A stretch of DNA of 64,000 bases, taken from contig NC_081410.1 of NCBI RefSeq assembly GCF_030272615.1, forward strand, positions 125,082,640 through 125,146,639. The letters run 5' to 3'. The stretch's first letter is position 1. Every line of letters starts with the position of its first letter. A program made the translations under genes and the position numbers. The notes below the pieces were generated by a model. It saw nothing but the letters and a program-made list of their open reading frames with translations, made no database searches and was not told where the DNA came from. This document shows positions 46,808-57,423 of this stretch, in pieces. Source of the DNA: Cryptomeria japonica. Lineage: Eukaryota; Streptophyta; Pinopsida; Cupressales; Cupressaceae.

Positions 46808-48608
46808 TGTAGTCACATAAATCTGTCCACTTAATTAAATGAATATTTAATATTTATTTGATTATTTAACCATCAATTAATAATTAATTAAATTAATATA
46901 TTTAATTAATTCATCTTAACCCTCTTCTCCTATTAATTAAATAAATTATTCAATTTATTTGATTTAATTCACTTAACCAAATTCAGACCATTAATTAAAT
47001 AAATAAATAATATTTATTTAATTAAATCTTCTCTCACATTTAAATAAATTAATATTTATTTAAATCCCCCAAAATCCCACCTCTCACATTTAAATAAATT
47101 AACATTTATTTAAATCACCTTTATCCTTTACCCACTTGCATTTTCCTACAAAAGCAAGTTGCACAACTATTTTAAATAAATAATTTATTTAAAACACCTT
47201 TATCCTCCACCCACTTGTATTTTCCTACAAAAGCAAGTTGCACAACTATTTTAAATAAATTATTTATTTAAAATCCTATTTATCCTCACCCACTTGAAAC
47301 CTTTAATGGTTTCCCTTAAAGTATTCAAACTTGATGGCTTTAAAGTCTTCAAACTTGATGGCTTCCTTCTATAGTCTTCTTAAGACTTTAATGGTTTTCC
47401 TTAAAGTCTTCAAGCCTTTAATGGTTTCCTTCAAAGTCTTCAAGCATTTTAATGCTTTATCTTCATTTTTCTCATTTAAATAAATTAATATTTATTTGAA
47501 TATTTATCCAAATGCAAATTACACCATTTAATTGAAATAAATGATTTTATTTTAATTGAAAATACCAAAATTTCTCCCACTTGCATTTTCCTACAAAATC
47601 CACTTGCATGCCTAAACCCCTTCTAGAATTTTCTAATCACTTCTAAATAACCTAACCCCTTCTCTAAACTTTGTCACATTCCTAAGCAAAAGGGAAGTCA
47701 CTTCTCAAACCCTCAAAGTCTTTGATAACCATTAAAGGCTTTCAACCTTCAACCACTAAATGGCTCAAAGTCTTTGATAACCATTGAAGGCTTTCAACCT
47801 TCAACAACTTAATCCCCAAAGTCTCCAATAACCATTAATGGTTATCTCAAACCCTCCCACATGGTTAAAACATTTGTTTTGACTCAACCTCTACCCAACC
47901 CAAAGGTCTCATTAGGCCATTAATGCTTTGACCATGATTATCTCTTAAACATTTGCACAAAGGTTTATCCTTGGATTAACTCTTAATCCAGTGGGTAATC
48001 TTAATTTGGACTTGACCCTTAGCCTCTAGATAACCATGAGGTCTTCTCAGGCCTTTAATGCCTCCAACCTCTTCTCTCAACCCAATCCTATGTTGACACT
48101 TGTCACCATTTTATTGGTGCCAATTGTGCACATGGATCCCCAACTTTCAAACTTGGCCCTTGATTAAACCATTCAATCTTAACCCTTCATTTCCCCATTT
48201 CTTCTATAAATAGAACCCTTCTCCTCAAGCAAAAAGAAGCATTAGAGTATTGTTGTTATACTGGCATTAGCATAGAGCTTTCTCATAGCATCACTATCTA
48301 CACTTGCATAGCATTTGCTTATCATATTCAACCATCTTGAATCTCCATATGGCATCCATGGCTAGTGCTGAAAGCTGAGAGCTACACTCATTTGGGACTT
48401 GGAGAGGAGAGGAACAAGGGAGGAGCAACTATGAGCATCTTGATTAGCTATTTTATTCTATGTTTATATGCTTTTTATTTCATGCTTCATATCTCTCTTG
48501 ATATGCCTATTTAGGATAATCTTTTGTTGCTAACACTAACATTTGTTTCTTGTGCTCTTGTGTGTGTTGCCATCAAACAGATTTTCTAATCCTTTTTGCA
48601 GAGCATCA
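46808..48608 (+). repeat. 3' LTR of the inner element (full length, 1801 bp)
   Basis: It starts TGTAGTCACATAAATC and ends GAGCATCA. A TATA box is at 48205-48213. The last 284 bp are absent from the 5' LTR. A downstream stretch (gagagctacactcatttggg) is shared with the third element's LTR. Confidence 0.93.
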
Positions 48609-48613
48609 ATATC
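48609..48613. repeat. Target-site duplication of the inner element, right
   Basis: ATATC, identical to 33844-33848. Confidence 0.93.
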
Positions 48614-49924
48614 TAATAAAAAAAACAAAGATTATGAGGCATCTCCAACTGCCTCTTAGCATGGCCTTAGCTTCTTCTCCTTTGTTCCTCTCCTCTCCAA
48701 GTTCCAAAATAGTGTAGCTCTCAGCAGCTTTTTGCACTATGGATGCTTATGGAGGATTGAGATTGTAGTATAGCTCTAAATGTAAATAAAGAAGCTAATA
48801 CTATGCTATTGATACTAAAATGATTTATTTTAACCAAAATAACAAGATATGAGTTAATTATGCTAAAATGCTCTCTAAAAATGTCTATAGCCTAAATACA
48901 TACAAGTTTTCCGGATCTGGATTATGAAGAAATGGGCTCTATTTATAGGAAAAATGGAGCAATGGATGGTCAGGATTAAAAGGGTTAATCAAGGGCCAAG
49001 CTTGAAAGTTGGGGATCCATGTGCACAATTTGCACCAATAAAATGGTGACAAGTGTCAACATAGAGTTGGGTTGAGAGAAGGGGTTGGAGGCATTGAATG
49101 CCTGAGAAGACTTCATGGTTATCTAGAAGGTAAGGGTCAAGTCTAAATTAGGATTACCCATTGGATTAAGAGTTAATCCAAGGATAAACCTTTGTGCAAA
49201 TGATTAAGAGATAATCATGGTCAAAGCATTAAAGGCTTGATGAGACCCTTGGGTTGGGTAGAGGTTGAGTCAAAACAAATGTTTTAACCATGTAGGAGGG
49301 TTTGGGTTAACCATTAATGGTTTTTGAAGACTTTGTGGATTAAGTGGTTGAAGGTTGGAAGCTTTCAAAGGTTATCCAAGACTTTGAGACATTTAGTGGT
49401 TGAAGGTTGAAAACCTTTAATGGTTATCAAAGACTTTTAGGCTTTGAGAAGTGACTTCCCTTTTGCTTAGGAATGTGACAATAACTAGGGGATGGATTAG
49501 GCTAATTAGGAAGGGGTTAGAAGAATCTAGAAGGAGATTAGATTTTGCAAGTGGATTTGGTGGGTGAGGGAAAATAGGATTTTATTAAAATAAAAATTCA
49601 TTTATTTCAATAAATGTGTGCAAGTTGCATTTGTAGGAAAATGCAAGTGGGGTGGGGATAATGATTTAAATAAATGTTTTATTTAATTTATTTAAAAGAG
49701 GAAAAGGGGATTTAATTAAATAAATAGATTTTATTTATTTAATTGAATGGAATTTGATTTAATGAATTAATTAAAATAAATTGAATAATTTATTTAATTA
49801 ATAGAAGAATGTTTGGGGATGAATTAATTAAATATTAATTTAATTAACTGATGGCTAGTAGATTTTTAATCAAATAAATAGTGAATATTTATTTAATTAA
49901 GCTGGACAGATTTGTGTGACTACA
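48614..49924 (-). repeat. 5' LTR of the outer element, remaining part
   Basis: This 1311-bp continuation aligns with 16511-17821. With 33713-33848 it totals 1447 bp, the same as the other LTR. A TATA box on the minus strand lies at about 48938-48947. Confidence 0.93.
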
Positions 49925-49929
49925 GAGTG
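49925..49929. repeat. Target-site duplication of the outer element, right
   Basis: GAGTG versus GCGTG on the left: one base differs. Confidence 0.75.
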
Positions 49930-50882
49930 TAATTAAGAACAAGTAATGTGTGATAACCAGAGTCTATAATAATGATGACGAGAGAAATAATTGTGTGATA
50001 ACCAATGTTTGTTAACAGGGATTCATTTATTCAATTCAAAAGAAATTGTCTGCGGTGCAATCTCATTAGTTCTATATTAGAAATTGGTTTGTTTGAGGTT
50101 TTTTGCATATTTGCTTACTTTTAAGAAATGATTTGGTCTCCAATTATAATAACATAATCTCAATGCAGCTTCTTTGAATGACGAAAATTGCATTCTAGTT
50201 AGTAATTATTGTCAAGTTGGTGAGATAATGTCATTTTTTGTAGAAACATGAGTTTTTTTATCCAATTTTGACGGAATTCCATTTTTTCTATATGTCTCAT
50301 GTCAAGCATCTGCCTATAAATATGTAGCCAAAATAGAAAATAAATATTGGAAGATAAGTGGTCTTGAAGCATAAAGATCAAATAATAAAAAAGAAAATAA
50401 AGTAACAAACGTCATTTAAAAATCTTCTTTAATACTAATAAAAATATGAAGTCAAGGACAAAAAATCATAAGATCATATCAAATTTGTAAAATATGTATG
50501 AATAGAGGTAAAAGATAAATGGCGTATGATAATCTATCATATATGATATAGTAGTAATATATTTGAAACAAACATGTGTGGGGAGGTAAGGGTCAAATAG
50601 ATAACAAATAGTAGATGCCCTCTAATCAAATGTAACTCAAATGTTAAATTTGAGATGTAAACACAGAGAAAAGATAGTTCTAAGATAATAAAGTATAATG
50701 CTAAACCCCATGGCTAAATCAATTGATATAAATAAAACCACAATGCCTAAATATCATGCTACTTAATACCCTTAGGTACTAGAGTTTAGATTTATTTATT
50801 TATAACTATGCAAACGTGTTCATTATTAAACACATACATTAATACATAAAATACATGTTCTTAGATGTAGAATATTTTGTAC
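49930..50882. other. Intergenic host sequence, no gene recognised
   Basis: AT-rich. The minus-strand open frame at 50199-50408 has no recognisable motif. Confidence 0.5.
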
Positions 50883-52395
50883 TGACAATAGCAAAGGGTC
50901 ACCAACAGTCCTCCACTGAAAGTGATTGCATTGCCCAAAAACAAAAAATTGTACCCCTCGCAATGAACTCCTTCACATGGGTGGCAATGGCTATGCGGCG
51001 GACAGAAAATTGTACCCCTCGCAATGAACACATGCGTCTTGAAATATGTCATGTCAAATAATTCACACCCTTCATTTCCATCTCAAAAGCGAAAGCAAAA
51101 CTTGTCAGCAAATTTTGATCATTTGTAAATACAAATTCCAGATAAATCATATTAAACACTGCAAAACTGACAAATAAAGCTAACAGAGTTGAATCAATTA
51201 ATGACTTGTTATTAATTTTAATATATTTTTATTGTTCTCGTGTATTGTGCCATGCCAGAACTTGCAGAATGCCTAAAGTTAATTAAAGTTCCGTCAGAAT
51301 TTAGTACGAATTCTTTACCGAATTGAAATCTTTATTAGTGTAGTTGTATTGTTGGTATGTTTGTTGCCCGTCTCTTATGAGAAAAAGACAATTTTAACGT
51401 GCACAAAGGTTAAGATAGTCTATGCTCCCAGCTTTTCAATATATATATTTTTGAATAAATTATACCACAAGATAACAAGTAATATATTAATAATTTTATC
51501 ACTATTTTCTTTGGGAACATCATATTATCTTAGATAAATGCTTTTCAATTGTAATCATTAGATTTCCAAACTTCATGATAGTATTATTTGAGCTTCTAGA
51601 TTTAAGGTAAAGCTATCAGATTTCCACAATTTATGAGATTGTATGCCTTGCTTCTAGATTTGATTGTATGAATGTTTTTTCATCAAATCTAGAAGCAACA
51701 CATACAAGTTTTGGATTTAACTATGTGTATCATTTTTGACAGTCAAATCCAAAAGCTCAAATCATGCTTTTCAGTTTCCACTTTTTCGAATATGCAAAAA
51801 GTGCAAACCCTTTCTTCCTGAACCACTTTTGGCCTTTTCCACCACTTGGTCTGATAATGGAGTTTATTAGAGTTAGCTCTAAACTAAGGAATAAGAATTT
51901 TAACTCTCCACGAAATATTAGCCACTATGTAAAATTTTCGAAGATGATCACATGTGATATTGAACTCATTGACATAGTATTGTTTCTTTCTTCCTAGTCC
52001 AATAAACATGGGAGGAAAACTAAGTTGTTGAGAGAAATTGAGTCGTCGAGCACCCTAAAGTTAGCACTAAGCACTTGCATCCCAATGAGGTGTAATGGTT
52101 AGGCTAATAGCAAGATATGCTTAGGGTAAATATATTAAAGGGAGGTAAAAGTTTGTAGAAACTAACATTACCTTTGTTAGGATTAATTATTTAGAATACA
52201 ATTGAGTTAATCTTGAAATGTGAAAGGAAACTAAATATGAAAAGATGAAACTTATAAATTAGACCAATAAACTATGCAAAATATTTTTGTAATACAAAAT
52301 GTTTAAGCGATAAATGAAGATGATTAACTTAGAATATTGATTACATTAAGTAAATTTATTGTTGTTTGTTGAGACATCTTATATATAACTGTTAC
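50883..52395 (+). repeat. Duplicated segment, copy B (partner at 11118-12178)
   Basis: It begins with the TNL-flank-related block (agcaaagggtcaccaacagt). About 590 bp absent from copy A follow, then the segment matches copy A from about 51535. A 22-bp unit (ttgtacccctcgcaatgaac core) is repeated at about 50950 and 51010. The segment is cut by the third element at 52395/52396. Confidence 0.75.
52391..52395. repeat. Insertion target of the third element
   Basis: GTTAC directly precedes the LTR. The second copy of the duplication would lie beyond the window. The homologous uninterrupted site in copy A is at about 12171-12175 (attac). Confidence 0.6.
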
Positions 52396-53808
52396 TGTAG
52401 TCACACAAATCTGTCCAGCTTAATTAAATAAATATTCGCTATTTATTTGATTAAAAATCTACTAGCCATCAGTTAATTAAATTAATATTTAATTAATTCA
52501 CCCCCAAACATTCTTCTATTAATTAAATAAATTATTCAATTTATTTTAATTAATTCATTAAATCAAATTCCATTCAATTAAATAAATAAAATCTATTTAT
52601 TTAATAAAATCCTCTTTTCCTCTTTTAAAATAAATTAAATAAAATATTTATTTAAATCATTATCCCCACCCCACTTGCATTTTCCTACAAATGCAACTTG
52701 CACACATTTATTGAAATAAATGAATTTTTATTTTAAATAAAATCCTATTTTCCCTCACCCACCAAATCCACTTGCAAAATCTAATCCCCTTCTAGATTCT
52801 TCTAACTCCTTCCTAATTAGCCTAATCCATCCCCTAATTATTGTCACATTCCTAAGCAAAATAGAGTCACTTCTCAAAGCCTAAAAGTCTTTGATAACCA
52901 TTAAAGGCTTTCAACCTTCAACCACTAAATGTCTCAAAGTCTTAGATAACCTTTGAAAGCTTCCAAACTTCAACCACTTAATCCACAAAGTCTTCAAAAA
53001 CCATTAATGGTTAACCCAAACCCTCCTACATGGTTAAAACATTTGTTTTGACTCAACCTTTACCCAACCCAAGGGTCTCATTAGGCCTTTAATGCTTTGA
53101 CCATGATTATCTCTTAATCATTTGCACAAAGGTTTATCCTTGGATTAACTCCTAATCCAGTGGGTAAACCTAACTTAGACTTGACCCTTAGCCTTTAGAT
53201 AACCATGAGGTCTTCTCAGGCCTTTAATGCCTCCAACCTCTTCTTTCAACCCAACCCTATGTTGACACTTGTCACCATTTCATTGGTGCAAATTGTGCAC
53301 ACGGATTCCCAACTTTCAAGCTTGACCCTTGATTAAACCCTTCAATCCTGGCCATCCATTGCTCCATTTTTCCTATAAATAGAGCCCATTCCTTCATAAT
53401 CCAGATCCTAAAAAACTTGCATGCATCTAGCTTATAGTAAAATCTAGAGAGTATTTAGCATAATTCACTTTGGTCTAGAATTAATCTTAGTTAGTTACAT
53501 AATATCTCATTTCTTAGCTTATTCATGTTTGCATTTTCATGAGTATTTACTTCATACTCTTGAATCTCCATAAGACGTCCAAAAATAGTGCAAAAAGCTA
53601 CTGAGAGCTACACTCATTTGGGAACTTGGAGAGGAGAGGAACAAGGGAGAGCTAATGGCGTAGGGAGCATCATGAGTGAAGTCTTAGTCTTTATTCATTT
53701 TTATCTCTAATATGCTTCTATGCTTAATCTTTCTTGATAATGCTTTTTAATGGTTTAGTTTTATGTTGATTTGACTAATCCTCAGACTAACCATTTTATG
53801 GCGTTACA
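52396..53808 (+). repeat. 5' LTR of the third element
   Basis: It starts TGTAGTCACACAAATC and ends GGCGTTACA. A TATA box (tataaatag) is at 53374-53382. U3 has the same AT-palindrome organisation. U5 differs from both other elements near its end. Confidence 0.9.
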
Positions 53809-53810
53809 TT

Positions 53811-53831
53811 TGGTGAACCCGACGTGAATCG
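53811..53831 (+). other. Primer binding site, tRNA-Trp type (third element)
   Basis: TGGTGAACCCGACGTGAATC plus G gives 21 contiguous matches to the complement of plant tRNA-Trp. It starts two bases after the LTR. Confidence 0.82.
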
Positions 53832-56431
53832 GATCCTGCACTTATGGCATTTCGTGAGCTAATATCTCTTTGTTCTAAAAATGAGTTTTTTTTACAATTC
53901 TAAAGTGCATTTTCTTGAAATCTATTAACGCATGTGTATGCAAATTCATTTCCATATCGTTGCTAATTCATTGCATTCCTCAAGATCGCAACTCTTTGAA
54001 AGATTTATGCATTATTTTAGAACATATACACACTGATGGCATAAATTTTTAAGTTGCTCTTTCCATACAGTCTGTTTTTCAGATACGTTTCGAGTTGTAA
54101 AATCCATCTTTACTTTGTTATATTTGCTTAGATAACTCGATCTCTTGTTCTATCATTGTGTCACAATCTTCTTTATTTTTGAGTGCTTTAGAAGAGATTT
54201 CAATAGTGCGTATATGTTTGATCATACCTTATTTCTTTTGATTTTCATGTATGGCTCTGGTGTATTTTCTTTTGGCAGGGAACTTTAACATTGTCACTTC
54301 AAAATGCTTTCCATGATAATGACATCTCTTTAATGGCATTCTATCAAAACCATGCCTTAATCTACGCTTCCATGTTTTGCATTCATATTTGTCCAAAGGC
54401 TATCGAATTTGGCTTTGCTCCTGTCATTTACATCTTACTTGAAAGTTACTAAAGCCATTTCAACAAAACCAGTTTCATTCATATCCTGCAATCATAGCAT
54501 GGTGTGAAGTCGAGATCTCTCAGAGGCATTTTGTCAAACCTGTATTCCATATCAACTAAAGCACTTGCAGCCAGCGCCTTGCACAAAATTCCCCTTTCCT
54601 TCGTGCTTTGATTTCTGTCCATACACTATATCGAAAGCTCTGTTTTTAATGCACAGGTGGGAGTAACAAACAAACAAAAAAAAAAGATTGCATCATTATT
54701 CGACAAGGAGGCTACTGGTAAAATGTTTGGAACATAACTTTACACCCGTGAAAGATTCTAAAAGTCTTAACTCGCACAAGTTGCTTGAAAGTCTTTTAAA
54801 AGAAAAAAAAAAAGCTACGTGAGGCTTAAAGGATTAAAGGCCTTTCTTTTAATTTAGCTTTTATTTCTTTAAAGATTACTTTTTTTAAAGTAGTTTTTGT
54901 TTTTTTAAGTTTCTTTTTAAATTTGAATTTTTAAGATTAGTTATTACTTTAAGTGTTAATTTAGATTTTAAAAGGGGTTTTGATTTAATTTAGTTTTGTT
55001 AATTTAGTTTTAGATTAGATATTAATTAGATTTTGATTTTTGTTTGTGTGCTTAGCTTAAATTTTTTTTTTATGGTATTTTATTTGGTTTTTATAATCTA
55101 TTTTTGATTTTAGAGACTAATTTTGGGTTTACATCTTGTGCAGGACATCACGGAGCGTATTTTTAACAAATTGTCTTGCAGGGTTTGAAGATGTTGAAAT
55201 TGCAATATTTTCTTTAAATCATTTAATGAGGCAAAATTGATTAATCCTTGGATAGGCAATTTCATTTTTTTTCAACAAATGGTTTAAAATGAACAATCAC
55301 ATTATGCAATCTTGGTTAAAAAAAACATTCACATCTTGCAATATCGGTTAAAAGAAACAATCACATTGTCATTTTGTTACAATCTTGGGTAAAAAGAACA
55401 AACACATCTTGCAATATGGGCTAAAAAGAACAATCAACTTGTTATTTTTTGAGTTTAAAAGAGAACAATCATTTTGCAATCTTGCCTAAAACGAAAACTC
55501 AATTTTGCTATCTTGGCTAAAAAGAACACCATGACTGTTGGAGCAACATCTCCAAATAGTTAGATCACATTGCAATGGCGGATTAAAAAGAACAAGTGTC
55601 TTTCATACTTGGCACACTTGTGCAAAAAGTCAGTCGAGTGGTCCTACCTCTAACACACACTATCCTCTCCCTTGGCTTTCGTGGTCCTAGGTGCAAGAGA
55701 AAAGTGTTAGTAACACTCAAAATTTTATCTTTTTAAGAGAGGCCTGCCAAGGGATCGATACTCTTGGGAACGACCTTGAGCGGTAAATCCTTCGAGCCGC
55801 TATAGAAATCAAGTGAGAGCGAAAGCTGTAGCCTTGGGTATAGCTGTTCCTACAGTGTAACTGGCCGAAAGGACAAATGGGCCCCACCACCAGTTACAAG
55901 GCTCTTAAGTGAGTCACTGCAGAATGAACTTATGTCCAAAAACATCGAACATGACTAAACACCTTTAAGTAGTAGCCCACCCGTTCTATTGATTGAGGAT
56001 ATTTGAGATATAATTTAGTGCAAGAGCGTAGATGGTTTTGCTCCCAAGATACTCACCATACATATTTCCTTGAGTAGAAACATAGCTTTTTGAAAAGTCA
56101 CTTGTGACTTGATAAAAGTGGTGACTCCCCCATCATAGGGATCATCTATTTGTTATGCTCGTGCAAGACTTAGTATATCACATCCTTACCTGCCACAGCG
56201 GGATTCATAAGGTATGTAGTACCAAAGTCGAAGAAATATCAAGATGTGGGCTAAATTTATCACAACTGGCCATTTGACCTTAGGGATAAAAAGTGTTTGA
56301 AGTGTGTTCGTTTTACAGAGCTAGTGCAAATTGAGCCGACTTCAGGCTTTGGAAATACACCTTAAAATACATCTAAAGGAAGGGTCATATACAAGTCCAA
56401 GGATTGGGTTGATCTAGACCCATACTCATTT
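53832..56431 (+). other. Third-element 5' leader
   Basis: Sequence from 53832 to about 55510 has no evident counterpart in the other two elements and lacks the AGCGCT cluster. From about 55520 it joins the leader block common to all three. There is a T-rich tract at 54840-55100. No ORF is supported. Confidence 0.6.
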
Positions 56432-56980
56432 GTGCCTTTTAGGCAACATTCTTGTGTTTGTGTGCTTGCTTTGTTTTCTTGTCAAAGAAAAATCAGAAAA
56501 TCACTTCCCAAAAACAAAGTATTCATCCAACCAAACATCTGTCAAAACAACCAAAAACATCAAAAACAAAGTGCAAACAACAAAGAGTCAAATTTTATGA
56601 CCATTCTTCACATCTTGCGAAAGAAGAAGTGTCATCAGAATATCAACTTGAAAAGAAGACCATTAAGCTCAAAGACTTTGATCAAGAGGAGGAAATTCTT
56701 CTATATCAATCGACAAATCTTTGTCTCCCATAGAGTCTTTCTACATCGCATGCGTCTCTACCTTCAAGGCAAAACAAACGAATTTGATTCCGAATCATTG
56801 AACCGTAGAGCTTTTATGCAATATAGAGTTCTGAGTTATCACAAAAAGCAAGGAGGAAAGATTAATCCCAATTTCTTCCCAACCGTCTGCATCACCTACA
56901 ACACAGCTCGAGAAATACCTCCAACACCTGAAAGGGAAGAAGTAGAGTTTGTCCCATTTATAACACAAAGTTTTTATTGA
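56432..56980 (+). CDS. Leader ORF upstream of gag (third element), function unknown
   Basis: This is a 182-codon counterpart of 32046..31501 in the outer element. Conserved blocks include NFMTILHILRKKK, RPLSSK, IFVSHRVFLHRMRLYLQGK, NEFDSESLNRRAF and EIPPTPEREEVEFVPF near the C-terminus. It is basic and shows no known domain or membrane segment. It lies 443 bp upstream of the gag ATG. An overlapping frame (56452-56733) is also open and partly conserved, so the true reading frame is not settled. Confidence 0.5.
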   Translation: MPFRQHSCVCVLALFSCQRKIRKSLPKNKVFIQPNICQNNQKHQKQSANNKESNFMTILHILRKKKCHQNINLKRRPLSSKTLIKRRKFFYINRQIFVSHRVFLHRMRLYLQGKTNEFDSESLNRRAFMQYRVLSYHKKQGGKINPNFFPTVCITYNTAREIPPTPEREEVEFVPFITQSFY

Positions 56981-57423
56981 AGTTGAAAACATTTTCATCC
57001 ATCATCTCACTCATACATAATCACTTCATCATCAATCCGTCCCAACTCTCAAAACATTAAGAGGTTCTTGTCCCAAGTTCTCTTTTAGATATTGCTTGAA
57101 ATCAAACACATCACATCACTTTTTAGATTGTTTCTACATCTAGGATAAGCTCATCCTAAGAGACACATCTACGCAGGTTAAAACTAGTTCATGAGTGAAT
57201 CCTCTCATTGCTAGGTAGTCAAAATCTGTAACACATCTCAGATTTCTCTACACCTTATCACATCCAAACTTATCAAACAAGCAAGCAATTCAAAGAAGGA
57301 ATTTCGGTTACATCTACTTTAGAGTGCTAGAGATCTACATACCATACAATCCACTAATCATCAATCTTTCATCAACAACTCATCATCATCTTCAATCAAC
57401 TTCAACAAAAACTTGCAAGCAAA

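Larger units (their letters stand above)
33849..48608 (+). mobile_element. Inner Tat-type Ty3/gypsy LTR retrotransposon, nested in the outer element's LTR
   Basis: This is a 14,760-bp element with LTRs at 33849-35363 and 46808-48608, a tRNA-Trp primer site, gag-pol at 37087-44393, a palindrome array, and a polypurine tract. It is flanked by a perfect ATATC duplication. Its LTRs form a different subfamily from the outer and third elements. Shared LTR sequence differs at about 15 visible positions over 1.5 kb, so it is also young, and it is younger than the outer insertion that hosts it. It has lost the leader ORF and the PMD coding exon. Confidence 0.94.
16375..49924 (-). mobile_element. Outer Tat-type Ty3/gypsy LTR retrotransposon, interrupted by a nested element
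   Basis: Read on the minus strand the order is: 5' LTR (49924..33713, split by the inner element), tRNA-Trp primer site, 2.6 kb leader with an ORF, gag-pol (31051..23739), a 3' region holding an antisense PMD gene, polypurine tract, and 3' LTR (17821..16375). Removing the nested element and one target copy leaves about 18.8 kb, large for the superfamily. Both LTRs are 1447 bp once the insertion is removed. About a dozen base differences are visible between them, so the insertion is fairly recent. Gag-pol has ten in-frame stops and one frameshift, so the copy is non-autonomous. Confidence 0.92.
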
